Origin: Nothopassalora personata | Lineage: Eukaryota > Ascomycota > Dothideomycetes > Mycosphaerellales > Mycosphaerellaceae | Assembly (NCBI GenBank): GCA_033816765.1 | Contig: CM066287.1 | Location: 6,076,001 to 6,140,000 of the forward strand | Direction: 5' to 3' | DNA length: 64,000 nucleotides | In this document: piece after piece, positions 46,174 to 56,650 of the stretch | Numbering within the stretch: position 1 is the stretch's first letter | Layout: each line of letters begins with the position of its first letter | Made by a program: the position numbers and the translations under genes | Notes under the pieces: model-generated | What the model was told of the DNA's origin: nothing | The model's input: the letters and a program-made list of their open reading frames with translations, nothing else | Databases searched by the model: none

Positions 46174-46471
46174 TTACATGCCAGCGCCTCCTGCACCACC
46201 AGGTCCCATACCAGCGCCGACACCAACACCTGCTCCCATCTGAGCCCCTATGCTCATGCCACCGGGGATAGTCATGCTAAGTTGAAATCAGATGTAATGA
46301 TCGGATAGTTCTTCTTGTATGTGTTCCCACGCACTTGTTCATTCTTGCCATCCTGGCTGCACTTCTCCGTCTGGGTGGAGTGAACATGTGGTGCCCGTTT
46401 ACGACTGGTCCTTGACCGGGTCCCTTCTCAAGTCCTTGTTCTTGTGCTTCTCGGGAGCTCATGCAGCCCAT
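46174..46471 (-). CDS. Small acylated-type protein (MGC start, Gly/Met-rich tail)
   Basis: Two exons (46335-46471, 46174-46276), joined length 240 nt, 79 aa; the 58-nt intron has GTGCGT and ACTTAG ends and the phases match. The N-terminus MGCMSSRE fits N-myristoylation at Gly2 and palmitoylation at Cys3, so the protein is probably membrane-attached. The middle is polar and basic (PPRRRSAARMARM), a possible lipid-headgroup contact. The last 35 residues are almost only Gly, Ala, Met, Val and Pro (MTIPGGMSIGAQMGAGV...). No family is recognised. It lies between the dead OYE gene (convergent, 103 bp) and VPS39 (same strand, upstream). The ATG context is good (ACC before ATG). It could also be an exon pair of a longer gene, but no upstream exon is evident. 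Confidence 0.5.
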
Positions 46472-46689
46472 GGTTGTGTTGGAATACGGCTGCGACTTTA
46501 CAAAGCTTATTCTTGCCTCTTGTATCGCGCTGAAGTGGAAGGAAGGAATGAGCTTTACCAGTTGCGTTGATCGTTCATGGCGATGCTTCAGGCGTAGCCA
46601 TATAGCCGCGACACGGATAGGCTTAGGACGAGGTACACTCCACTCGAGATGCGATTGGGTATCATAGTGGTATACTTCTCGAAAAGGAC

Positions 46690-49600
46690 TCATACCCACC
46701 CGGCGGAGCTGCGCAGTGCTCCTAAGCCACGACCGCCACCATCTCCACGCATTCTGTTGTTGCCGCTTCGCCCGATACAACCATAGTGTATCACCTCGTT
46801 GTCTGGATACACTCTGATAGCGCTTGCACCAAAACGCTTTAGACACACCTTACAGTGATCGTCTTCGCCGATGCGAACTCTTCTGTTCTTTCCTAGTGGC
46901 TTCTCATGGCTGACATCGTCCGGTCCAACAAGAAGAGTGCGTTCAGTGTTCGCTCGCCGCACACCTTCAAGACTACGGACGATGATCTCCTCGCGAAGTA
47001 TGGAAGTCGCGTTCCTAATGCGACCACGAAAGTAGTCCTGCAGCTCCTTGACTGCCAGATCGTCTGGCATGAGATCAAGTGTGCTACTTGCCGGCAAACG
47101 GGCACCATGTTTGCTAAGCAAGTCGAGTGCTTGCGGCCAACGCTTTTCTTCGCCAGATGGTGGTTGCAGGTACAGGCCAAGAAGGGTAGCGAAGATGTTC
47201 TTGACGGACGTCTCCTCAGGCGCCGTCCTGAAACGCTTCTTATGCGTAGGAGTACCTTCCAGCAGACACGCTTGCTCATCAGCTTGTTCTTGAGCGTACA
47301 GCTTGTTGCAGTAAGCTTCGGCCTTTTCATAGTCTCTGATCTGGAAAACGCAGATGGAAAGTGCTTGTTTATGGTTACCCATCGCGCTGACGACGATGGC
47401 ACGCGCCTCGTAGAAAGTCGGGTCATCGGCAGGAAGCTGCTGAAATGTCTTGCGTTTGTTGTAGTCTCTGCTCCTGCTGAGGAACGCCTCCAGCCTCGTC
47501 TTCGCTTGTGTTCGCTCTTCTTCCGAGATGTCATCTTGTTTCAGCTCTTCGAGGTAGGCTTCCACGAGCTGCTGGTGGAATTCTGGGGTGTTGTCATTGA
47601 GCTCGTTGATGATGTGCTCCAAATACTGTGCCTCCAGCTTGGGATCTATGCTGTGCAGGAACTCGAGTACCTTACCTCGAGGAAGTCTCTCGGCATTGTC
47701 GCTGTCCGCCAGGAACACCTCCATACCTACCTCGGGCTTCTCATCGATCGGCCAGCGCACAAACTCAAGCACAAGATCAACGAGTTCGGGTGGCAGCTGT
47801 TTCAGATATGCGACGGTGCGCTCAGGTCCTAGCATGCCTTCAGGGACTTCTGCATCAGCCTCGTTCTTGCCAAATTTGGCAAGCATCTCGAGCGACTGGC
47901 GGTGTAATTTTTTGCCGTGTAGGAACTCGATCAGGTCACTGTAGCGTTCGCCTTCATACAGTGCCGACTGTACCACTTCGGGGTCACAGAAGTTGTCAAC
48001 ACGAAACAGCGACCCTGCCATGGACGGATTGGCAAGCATGTAGCACCGAAAGATGGTCGTATCAACCAGCTTGGCCGCTTTGAGCAGCTCAGTCTGCCAC
48101 TCAATGTCTAGTCCGGCTTTCAAATCATCGACAATGGCTTGAGGCAGAAGATTGCAGAACGCTGGCTTGCCAGTCTCGCTGTCGAGGGTCGGCGGATCTT
48201 CTTTCAACGACCCATCAGGGTTCAGGAAGATGGGCATTCGTCGACGGGCGTCAGCGAGAAACGAAGTCAGACAATAGGCAGCAATCTTCAGATCATCGCC
48301 TTGAAGTGGTTTGTCTTGAGGTTTAAGCGGGCCTGCCTTCGTACGGACGGTCATATTGTCCGTATCTTTCCTAGCCGGGGATCTGATTGATGCAGCATCT
48401 GGTTCGGCTTTTCTCGCGCTGCCTCGAAGTCTACCCAGCATTCCCTTCTGTGGTGTAGATGGTGCTTCCTTGCCAGTATCTTCAGCTTTGCCTTCAGCAC
48501 CTTCGGCTGGCGGGGGCTCGGCCTCGACGGCTTCTTCGTCAATGCTTGAGAGGTCACCGGCGATGCCTCTCGGATAGAGTGCAACGACACGGTCAGGTGA
48601 TGTTTCGGCGTGCGTGAAGAGGTCCAGCGAGGGCCTATACTTCTGCTGATGGAACAGAAGGATCGCCTTCTGTGTCATGATCTCACGGATGCGGCCAGCT
48701 TTGTCGTCGATTAGCGTGTCTTCGAGTAGATTGAGCAAACTGATGGCTTCGTCAAAACGCTGCTTCTCGACAAGTTCGGCAATCTGCGTATCATATGGCA
48801 GCGCATTCATGCGCCAGATGGTGCGGTCCGATGCTACCAGAAACCCTTTCCCAGCATGCGCTAGACTGATGTTGGGTTGTGGAACATGAAGCACGACTGC
48901 GCCCGGAACCTGGATAGTCTGCAGTAATGAGAGGGTATCAGGGCTGCGTATTTGTAGTGTGCCCTTGTCTGGTGGGTTGAGCGCCAGCAAGTACGGATAG
49001 CTGTACCCTATTGCTTCCGGAGCCTGAGCCCATGGGATCTGCCGCTTTTCCAGCGGCTTCCCATCAGCACTGACGAACAATGTATTGACGTCCTTGGCTA
49101 GTAACACCTCGTCACGCGTCAATGGTGTGGCCATTGGTTTTGGCACCCAGCTGCCCATTCCCATGTAACCCATGCCACTGCTGCTCACAGCGCCGAATCG
49201 GACCCCAGCGAGCTCACCATTGTTCAGATCGCCGCCACCCGCAGTCTTCGGCGCTGACTTGTTCACTGGAGTGACTTCTTGCGTCGTGATGTCTACCACG
49301 CTGAAGCCGGGGTCCATGCCCACCATCAGACGCGTGCCGTCGGTCCAGTTCAAGCTCTTCAGGCTGGCCTCCATGTTGATCTCCACGATCTCCTCGGCCA
49401 GCTCCATGTCCTGCCACGTCCAGCACATGATCTTCCTCTTCGCTGCCACTGCCAGTCTCGAGACCAGACTCGGCACCTTCGTCTCTGAGTCCTTGATGAC
49501 GCTGCTGGTCACCGCAAAGCACGCGGCACCCTTTGTGCGCTCCAGTCGCTCGACCAGCTGGTAGCTCTGCAGGTCGTGCAGCGAGACGTACGCATCGCTC

Positions 49601-49965
49601 AGGCTGACGAGCAGATTCGCCTCTTTGACCATGGCCAGCTGCTGCACGGGCTTCTTGCTGAATTTGTCCTCCTCATGCAGCACTTCGACCGCTTTGCTCT
49701 TCGCAGGAGTCGGGCTGGGTGGAGCGTCGCCGTGGTTTGCGTGGCTGTTACTATTACTATGACTACTACTACCGCCGGTCGCGTTCGCTTCGAGGCATCC
49801 GGGCCCGGATGCGTTCGTGCTCGACTCGTTCACGCGGCAGACTCGCAGTGCGCCTGTGTTCAGGCCGACGAGCAGTCGATCGCCGTACGCCAGCAGCGAT
49901 TCCACCTTGGACTTGTCGCGCTGTCGCAGCTCGTAGATCGCCTGCGCCTTGAATGCGGACAGCAT
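46690..49965 (-). CDS. VPS39: Vps39/Vam6 subunit of HOPS and related tethering complexes
   Basis: Single exon, 1091 aa, ATG at 49965. Vps39 binds Rab7/Ypt7 and tethers vacuoles, late endosomes and mitochondria (vCLAMP contact). The N-terminal CNH-type beta-propeller starts with SKVESLLAYGDRLLVGLNTG and continues through CWTWQDMELAEEIVEIN; a low-complexity Ser/Asn/His-rich loop interrupts it (about residues 63-85). A central clathrin-repeat alpha-solenoid follows (RCYMLANPSMAGSLF, LKQLPPELVDLVLEFVRWP). The C-terminal zinc-binding domain has CKVCLKRFGASAIRVYP then YGCIGR. A second low-complexity insert rich in Glu/Lys and PSTPQ lies near residues 490-560. Length is close to that of other filamentous-fungal Vps39 proteins. 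Confidence 0.94.
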   Translation of the reverse strand: MLSAFKAQAIYELRQRDKSKVESLLAYGDRLLVGLNTGALRVCRVNESSTNASGPGCLEANATGGSSSHSNSNSHANHGDAPPSPTPAKSKAVEVLHEEDKFSKKPVQQLAMVKEANLLVSLSDAYVSLHDLQSYQLVERLERTKGAACFAVTSSVIKDSETKVPSLVSRLAVAAKRKIMCWTWQDMELAEEIVEINMEASLKSLNWTDGTRLMVGMDPGFSVVDITTQEVTPVNKSAPKTAGGGDLNNGELAGVRFGAVSSSGMGYMGMGSWVPKPMATPLTRDEVLLAKDVNTLFVSADGKPLEKRQIPWAQAPEAIGYSYPYLLALNPPDKGTLQIRSPDTLSLLQTIQVPGAVVLHVPQPNISLAHAGKGFLVASDRTIWRMNALPYDTQIAELVEKQRFDEAISLLNLLEDTLIDDKAGRIREIMTQKAILLFHQQKYRPSLDLFTHAETSPDRVVALYPRGIAGDLSSIDEEAVEAEPPPAEGAEGKAEDTGKEAPSTPQKGMLGRLRGSARKAEPDAASIRSPARKDTDNMTVRTKAGPLKPQDKPLQGDDLKIAAYCLTSFLADARRRMPIFLNPDGSLKEDPPTLDSETGKPAFCNLLPQAIVDDLKAGLDIEWQTELLKAAKLVDTTIFRCYMLANPSMAGSLFRVDNFCDPEVVQSALYEGERYSDLIEFLHGKKLHRQSLEMLAKFGKNEADAEVPEGMLGPERTVAYLKQLPPELVDLVLEFVRWPIDEKPEVGMEVFLADSDNAERLPRGKVLEFLHSIDPKLEAQYLEHIINELNDNTPEFHQQLVEAYLEELKQDDISEEERTQAKTRLEAFLSRSRDYNKRKTFQQLPADDPTFYEARAIVVSAMGNHKQALSICVFQIRDYEKAEAYCNKLYAQEQADEQACLLEGTPTHKKRFRTAPEETSVKNIFATLLGLYLQPPSGEEKRWPQALDLLSKHGARLPASSTLDLMPDDLAVKELQDYFRGRIRNATSILREEIIVRSLEGVRRANTERTLLVGPDDVSHEKPLGKNRRVRIGEDDHCKVCLKRFGASAIRVYPDNEVIHYGCIGRSGNNRMRGDGGGRGLGALRSSAGWV

Positions 49966-50225
49966 CCTGCCGGGATGGGCGTGCTATCGCGGTATCATGC
50001 CGTCCACCCTGCGCAGTACAGGTCGTTTGCTGTTGCCCGTGTGTATGTGTGTGGAGTCGTACACTTGGTGTAGCTCCATCACTTCCAGCTTGACTTGCCG
50101 AAACAGACCCCACCCATCCGCCATCGCGCTCGCGCATATACATCACCACCGCCTTCTTTACTTCTTCCCACAACACACAACAACACCACACTCCTTTGTC
50201 ACCACTCATTCATACCGATGAGCAC
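49966..50225. promoter_or_regulatory. Bidirectional promoter, VPS39 / LSM1
   Basis: 260 bp between divergent start codons, with a CA/CT-rich patch at about 50140-50215 close to LSM1. No specific factor site is assigned. Confidence 0.5.
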
Positions 50226-50934
50226 ATGGAGCATCGCAGTCTCCATGATGCGGCCCCCCAGGCGCCAGGTGGACCTCCCATACAGCAAGGACCGCCCATG
50301 CAGCAAGCAACGCCCACACAACAAGGCCCGCCGCCAGTTGTTCCTCAATTGCCGCCCCAGATGTTTACGACAGCTGCTCAACTGCTAGATCTGACCGATA
50401 GTGAGTAAGAAGGCTGTGTGTGAGGAGCGAGACCAACTGGCGGAATCACAGAGAAACTGCTTTTGTCTCTACGAGACGGCAGGAAGCTTATTGGTGTCTT
50501 AAGGAGCTGGGATCAGTTCGGTAAGGATACAATACATCTTGAGCAGAGTACATGGACAAGTGCATGCGCTGATGGATGAAACGCAGGCAACCTGGTCTTG
50601 CAAGACACTGTCGAGCGGCTATTCGTACAGAACTTCTGCGCCGACATTGAGCGCGGACTGTTCTTGGTGCGTGGAGAGAACGTTCTCCTTCTTGGAGAGA
50701 TTGTACGTACACGCACTGTGTCACACTGGTTGATCTTGTCCTCGCTAATTCCAACACCAGGACCTTGACAAGGACGACTATGTTCCTCTCCCGTTTGAGC
50801 TCGCCCCAGTCGAAAAGGTGTTTGCCTTGAAGAAGCAGGAGGACCAGGGCAGGAAGAAGACCGACAAGTCGAAACAGAAGAAGCTGGCTGAGCTGGGATT
50901 TGAGGGTGAGCATGCTGGGGAAATCATATTCTGA
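50226..50934 (+). CDS. LSM1: Sm-like protein LSm1
   Basis: Four exons (50226-50400, 50452-50520, 50587-50702, 50761-50934), 177 aa; introns are 51, 66 and 58 nt. Lsm1 leads the cytoplasmic Lsm1-7 ring that, with Pat1, binds the 3' end of deadenylated mRNA and promotes decapping in P-bodies. Residues 1-50 are Pro/Gln-rich. The Sm fold follows: AAQLLDLTDKKLLLSLRDGR, LIGVLRSWDQFGNLVLQDT (Sm1), then LFLVRGENVLLLGEID (Sm2 with the RGENV motif). The C-terminal helix region (VFALKKQEDQGRKK...) is the Lsm1-specific extension over the RNA-binding face. ATG at 50226 is the first in frame. Confidence 0.94.
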
Positions 50935-51912
50935 GGCACTACGACTCTCGACTGGACTGTTCTTGAAGTTACATACGTCTTTGAACATGCAGACGTCTTT
51001 CTGAGAGTGGGTGCTGGGCACGCTGGGACTACAAACGAGACACATGTCACGAGTCAGGGTTGCGACGGAGCTTGACCCTACGCGTTTGAGGATTTCCACG
51101 CTTCACGCGACCGCTCATCCACTATGCAGCCGGGAAGCGACGATGAGGACTGGGAGAGAGCAGAAAGGTGGAAGTGCGATGTACCATATTTGTTGGTCGC
51201 ACTGGAAGGGATGCCGGTGCATGTGACAGCTGGAAAGCTTGCGGTGCGTCACCGTCATTCACAGATCAAACGCTGGCCCCACCGCGCTAGCCCTAAACAG
51301 CTCTAACTCCATAAGTTCCATTCACTTCGCTTTTTTCCTTTCGCTCAATTCTCAATTTTCCATTTCCACGACAGCGCCTCGCAACGGCGCACCGCCCATC
51401 AACTCGACACAGTCGCCATCACCAAACATCGAGCAATTACACTTTACGTTCACTGATCACGAACATATTTTGGCATTCGCACGTGCTGAACAAGTCGCGC
51501 GCCTGTCGCATGAGGCATTAATTGTGAGTAAAACTTCCATTCACCAACTCATATCGCAAATTACTTGCTTAGGGCTACCTACGCGCACATGAGCACTTGA
51601 GCTGTTCGGCGTGGCTGCCTGGCCGGTTGTAGCCGTGAATGTCGCGCAAGCTGGCACGAAGTGAATGTGCGGGAAGCGGCATGGTCCGTGCGGAAGACCG
51701 CGATTTCTATTGGTCGTGGCTTCCCACGCCTACGTTGTTTTCGCAGCGGAGCAAAATATCTCACTTCGCGGCAACACTCGCCGTTGTGTGTATCGACCTC
51801 GTGTCCATTCACACACGACACATTGAGTTCACTGTTGTGGAGCAGTGTACACGAGCTTGCTTGCTGCCTGCCACGCCAGTCACGCCTGCACCTGCCGCGT
51901 GTCGCCACCAAC
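50935..51912. other. Interval with weak small-gene signals
   Basis: About 980 bp between LSM1 and the 872-aa protein gene. An ATG at 51124 opens MQPGSDDEDWERAERWK, protein-like for some 40 residues, ending at a GTGCGT donor (51243). A second stretch (51375-51520) reads IEQLHFTFTDHEHILAFARA and ends at a GTGAGT donor, with an acceptor at about 51570. The phases do not join cleanly, so I do not call a gene. Confidence 0.3.
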
Positions 51913-54591
51913 ATGGTGAAGTTGAAACTAAACTCTCGCAGGGTGACAGGATCGGCACCAGCACTCAGTATGGCCCCGCCAACAGCTGTTCCGACTAGGA
52001 GCAACCCTCGTCGCAACTCTGCAAAGCGCAAGCACTCCGATACGATTGAAGTCCAGCGCAAGCCTTCAGCCATCGTCATCTCTGATAACAATGAAGATGA
52101 TGTTACTCGAAGCATTGTGACTCGGAAATCCACCTCCAAGGCCGTCAGTACAGGCGAGCCCAACCGCCCGTGGGGCAGAAAGGGCAAGGTAAGAGCCCGA
52201 CTCGACAAGCATTCACTCCGGCATGTGCCAGCTAACCTCGAGCTACAGGCACCTGCTCAGCATGATGAGGACATGCTCAAAATTGAAGACGAGGTGGAGG
52301 AGTACGACTTCTCCGAAGAGCGAGAGGAAGACCTCGAGGAGGACGAAGAGACTGACGAGTTTGCCGAGATTGATGAGAATGTCGTCGAAATCTCTTCAGA
52401 TGACGAGGAATCTGAACAGGGTCTAGCTGAGCGACCGTGGCGCACCTTCGACACCAAGATGCGTGAGCAATGGGAAGTGATGTATGCCACCGTCACCACG
52501 TATCCCGTCAACAACAGCTGGGAGATCACGGAGGAGTACCAGAGGGAGAAGGACGAAGAGATGCTGCTATACATGTATGACTTCCCTCTCCAGAGATGGA
52601 TCATTCCGCAAGCGCAAGCCAATCAAGCATACTTTCGCCTGCTCGAGCGGTCACGCTGGCGATCCTTGGGCATCCGCATCTATGGGCGTGAGCGAATCCC
52701 CGAGTTGACACCAAGCGACACCAACGCATCTCGCCTCCAGCAAGCGCTGGGTACCCCTCGAGAGAAGTATCCTCGCGAGCCAGCGCCGCAGCCACAGCCC
52801 ACTTACGCGCAAGCAGGGCCTTCCGGTCAGCTGGTCCCTCATCACCAGCAGCAGTCGCTGCCACCACACCATCAACCTCTACCTCAGCATCGCCCTTCGA
52901 CTTCGGGACTACAGCACCATCCGTCAGCGCACGTGACTCCCAGCGCACATGGATCGCCACATGCTGGCGGCCCACTTCAAGGCCAGGCTCAGATGCTTCC
53001 GCATCATAGCTCAGCGCTGCCCCATCGCGGGTCTCAGTCAGGCCAGTCCCCAATGCCTCCTCGTGGACCCCTACCGCCACCGCAACAAGGTCCTTCACTA
53101 CCACCTCCGCTGAACGCATTGCCGTCTCAACCTCACGCCCAGCCAATGGCTGTTCATCCAGGTCAACCCGGTCATCCCCAGTATGCACATCCTGGAATGG
53201 GCCGCCCAGTCGGTCCTCCACAGCAAACATCTTATGGCATCTCCCCAGGATATGGAGGCCATATGATGCCACCGGCCAACTTCCCGCCCATGGAGCATCC
53301 TAAGCCTGTGCGACCTCGGGCCAGAAAGGAGTCACCGCTTGCGACAACACCCCCACCCCCACCGCCTACACCACCCTACGCGCTACGCCAGAAGCCCAGG
53401 GAGCGTGTAGGCAAGAATGCTCCACGCAAGGGTGCCCGCCGCCAAGCAGAAGCAGAGGAGTTCCCATGGACGCGTAAGATCGACTTCGCAGCAGAGAAGG
53501 CGAGGGCCACCTGGGACGACAGCGTCTACGACCCACAGGCACTGCGCGAGATGGATGCTACTCGCGCTCGCAACGTGGCCATTATTGATGAGCTCGACGC
53601 CAAGGTGCAAGAGCAGCAGCGCATTGCTCGTGCCAACAAGAAGAAGCGCGGAGCCGAACCATCGTCAGACGTTGAGGCTCCACCACCTCCTGGCGAGAAG
53701 AAGAAGATGCAGCGTGGTCAGCGCAAGGGCGAGTCTGGCGGTGATCCATACCATTCCGGCGCCTTTGCCTTTGCCAGTGAGGAGATTGCCGCCAAGGCGA
53801 GGGAAATGGGCTACCACGTCCCCGACGAGGCAATTGAGGCAGCTGAAGCTGGAAAGCTAGATGTCGAAGGTCAAGCCAGCCTGAAGATCTGCTGGAATCC
53901 TGGCAAGAAGGGTACGACCGAGAATCTTGAGCAAGTGGTGTTCTCGGTCAAAGACACCGTTGCCACTCGCAAGCAGCTGAATGAGCGTCCCGTTTTGACC
54001 AAGCGTGCTGCCGAGTGCATTGTCGACTTCTGCCCAGATCTGCTTTGGCGTGGTATGCTTCTTCGCATCACAAGTGAAGCTGGCTATGGCAACAAGGACG
54101 TTCGAGATCGTTTCTGCTACAACGGCTGCTACTGCGACAAAGCCACGATCACCAAGCGCATTTCAGCTGCTCTCGGCCAGAAGCAAGTACAGCCCAAGTC
54201 TAAGGGTTACGGCCCAGGCGAGTGGGAGTGGTATGATGAGAACGTCAAGGACTTCTCAAAGTACATCGACTACTTTGGCAAGCGACACAGCCACCGCAAC
54301 ATGCTCAAGATCCAGATGCAAGGCGAGAAGCGTAAGATGGCAGTCAAGCAGACTCTTGACGATCCAACCCCCAAGAAGGAAGAGAGCCCTTCCTCTTCTG
54401 CCGAGGATGAGGCCGGCCCTGGCAGGAAGCGTCAGAAACTTGACAAGTCTGATGATGCTGGCGAGGAGAGTGAGGATGATGAAAATGCGGAGGACGAGGC
54501 TAACGGTCATGACGATGGCCACGAGTCTGATGCATCCGACGATGCCGTCTCCCTGCAGGATTCTGATATCCTCGACGCGATCGATGACTAA
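51913..54591 (+). CDS. Large acidic/Pro-Gln-rich protein, probably nuclear, unknown function
   Basis: Two exons (51913-52188, 52249-54591), 872 aa. The 60-nt intron has GTAAGA, GCTAACC and CTACAG signals but no in-frame stop, so an automatic caller may read through it. Layout: basic, Ser-rich N-terminus (RRNSAKRKHSD); an acidic block (about residues 98-150, EEYDFSEEREEDLEEDEE); a conserved-looking patch (PWRTFDTKMREQWEVMYA, then LLYMYDFPLQRWIIPQ); a 250-residue Pro/Gln/His-rich linker; a second ordered block (EEFPWTRKIDFAAEKARATW, FAFASEEIAAKAREMGYHVP); and a third, cysteine-containing one (ECIVDFCPDLLWRGMLLRIT, RFCYNGCYCDKATITKRIS). It ends in an acidic and KRQK-basic tail. Composition and basic clusters suggest a nuclear, chromatin or transcription-linked protein. 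No known domain is recognised. Confidence 0.75.
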   Translation: MVKLKLNSRRVTGSAPALSMAPPTAVPTRSNPRRNSAKRKHSDTIEVQRKPSAIVISDNNEDDVTRSIVTRKSTSKAVSTGEPNRPWGRKGKVRARLDKHSLRHVPANLELQAPAQHDEDMLKIEDEVEEYDFSEEREEDLEEDEETDEFAEIDENVVEISSDDEESEQGLAERPWRTFDTKMREQWEVMYATVTTYPVNNSWEITEEYQREKDEEMLLYMYDFPLQRWIIPQAQANQAYFRLLERSRWRSLGIRIYGRERIPELTPSDTNASRLQQALGTPREKYPREPAPQPQPTYAQAGPSGQLVPHHQQQSLPPHHQPLPQHRPSTSGLQHHPSAHVTPSAHGSPHAGGPLQGQAQMLPHHSSALPHRGSQSGQSPMPPRGPLPPPQQGPSLPPPLNALPSQPHAQPMAVHPGQPGHPQYAHPGMGRPVGPPQQTSYGISPGYGGHMMPPANFPPMEHPKPVRPRARKESPLATTPPPPPPTPPYALRQKPRERVGKNAPRKGARRQAEAEEFPWTRKIDFAAEKARATWDDSVYDPQALREMDATRARNVAIIDELDAKVQEQQRIARANKKKRGAEPSSDVEAPPPPGEKKKMQRGQRKGESGGDPYHSGAFAFASEEIAAKAREMGYHVPDEAIEAAEAGKLDVEGQASLKICWNPGKKGTTENLEQVVFSVKDTVATRKQLNERPVLTKRAAECIVDFCPDLLWRGMLLRITSEAGYGNKDVRDRFCYNGCYCDKATITKRISAALGQKQVQPKSKGYGPGEWEWYDENVKDFSKYIDYFGKRHSHRNMLKIQMQGEKRKMAVKQTLDDPTPKKEESPSSSAEDEAGPGRKRQKLDKSDDAGEESEDDENAEDEANGHDDGHESDASDDAVSLQDSDILDAIDD

Positions 54592-56650
54592 TTGGTGGTG
54601 CAGGCGGGTCCGTCGTGAAGTGCAGGGCGATACACGGCCACAATAAGTTTATGGGCAAGTGATCTCACGACCAGGTCGTCGGGCCGGCCGATGGGACTGC
54701 TGTCAAGCTGCTCTACCGTGCGCTCTTCAAACGCCTCATCAAGCGTCACCTTCCAAGATCTTGTGGTCGAGACTCGGTGTATCGTATGCACATGCAAACA
54801 ACTGCAACGACTGCGCAGTCTAGAACTCATTCGGCAATTGCTGGTGTGAGGTGCGTCTATTAGCGAGGTGAGCGCTCATTGGACGCTCGGATCTGTATAG
54901 AACTAGCCTAGCCGAGTCGAGATCCTTCAAGATGGCTGTGCACTAGGTAGTGTTATGATTGACATCGGACAGCTGCAATAAAGAGAAATCGCTCTCTATC
55001 TGCGTCATCGTCTGCATGTGCTTTTACCCATTGCAATTGCTGTACGAAGTCTAGACCTTTGCCGATGCCGTGCCGTGACGTTATAGCCGTGGACAGTTGG
55101 CCGCTGCACTGGCAACGAGCGACAGCAGATTATTAACCTTTGAATGCATCAGGTGGCTTTAATGATTTAATCTCAATCAGAGTATTATCGAAGCGACATC
55201 GACAATCGAGGTCAATAGGACGCTCCTATAAGCATTTCTCAATTCGCACTACTTTAGTCTATTACGAGCAGTCTATCGCGGCGTCAGTGGTTGACGGTTT
55301 TGTCGGCACCATGTTTCTCTTCCGTCAGCTACATTTAATTTGTACGACAATTCGTCCAGTGCCTGCGACTATGGGCGGATCACGATAGCGGTTGAGAACG
55401 TTGCGGTGACAACGGTGCTTCTGTCTCGCGACTGGCTTCCTAATAAATAAGATGAACTCTATCGAGTCGCAAGCCGGCTGGGAGCGAAACTTCGTGAACC
55501 ATAAACCGGCCTCAATGCGGCACTAGAACTACAGCGCGCGCGAAAACGACAGAAGCGCTCGTGCGGCGGATGTGGAGGACGTTGGATTTGCAGGAAGGCG
55601 CACAATCAACGGCAGGCGAATGCTGTACATTCACCGATCGCGACAAGCGTTGTTGCGCTTTGTGTGCTGCTTCCTTCCTCAGCTGCGGTGTGTGCTTGTG
55701 ACTCGGATGGAAAAGGAGAAAGTGCAATTTGTTTGATGAAAGTGCTACAGGCGCCCTCTCGGGTATGCGACTCGCGTTCCTGAGAAATGAGTTCCCGACA
55801 CAAGTCAAGAAGATCTTCACCTGAAGAAACTGGACAAGATCCTGGCAGGCGTTTGCTGGCAAGCGCTCGCCAGAACGTGTTTTCGGCAAGCTCGATCGCA
55901 GACTATTGGAGGATGCGCCGCCTGTGTGTGGCTGATGACCTGTTTCGCAGAGATCTCATCAGCAGGTAGCATGTTGCTGCAGCTCCCGCCACACTCTAGC
56001 GGCGGATGGACTAAGCAGTGTATGAGAGTTCCAATGGTCCAGGAAATGTGACGTCGGGTCGCGCGCATCGAATCATGGCGGGTTGTGCAGAAATCTTGCA
56101 CGCGATCCTGGAATGCAAGCAAGATTGACCGAATGTGCAGGGTTTGTCCCACCGTGCCACCGTGCACATCATAACCTCACGTTGGCTGCGATGCCGATGA
56201 CAACTGCGCAGATGGGGCTGTGAGTGCTTCATCAAGCAGTCGTAAGTCGAAGCAGTCGCTCAGCCCGTTGTGCCATAGGTACACGGCATGCAGTAGTTCG
56301 AGCGCCACACCTTAAATGAGATTGGCAGGCACAGAGGGGACGTTCCTGATGTTTAGCTCATGGCAAAGTGCTGGAGAAGTTGGAAGCCGGTCACAGGCGA
56401 GAGGCGCTTTCTTGCGGACGTCTAGGCCTGACGCAGGCGCGATACGTCTACACGACCCCGTCCCATCTCGTGCCCATTCTTCTTTAACCGCCCTCTTCCT
56501 TCTCTTCACCTCACGCTTGCATCCACAAACATCAAACACAACCACGGCATCCCCAGCAGCAAGCATCAGCATTGACCATATCAGCAGCCAGTACTAAGCT
56601 TCTGACACCATTACCAACCTCTCATCTATCCATCAACCAACATCTTCACA
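54592..56650. other. Gene-free interval, 2.1 kb
   Basis: No supported gene. The last 180 bases before the CFEM gene are a pyrimidine-rich promoter and leader (CCGCCCTCTTCCTTCTC near 56490), with a CA-rich stretch up to the ATG. Confidence 0.45.

Noticed and set aside
51124..51600. Small gene candidate between LSM1 and the 872-aa protein
   Set aside because: The two protein-like stretches cannot be joined in phase with the visible splice sites, so I only note it in the interval entry.
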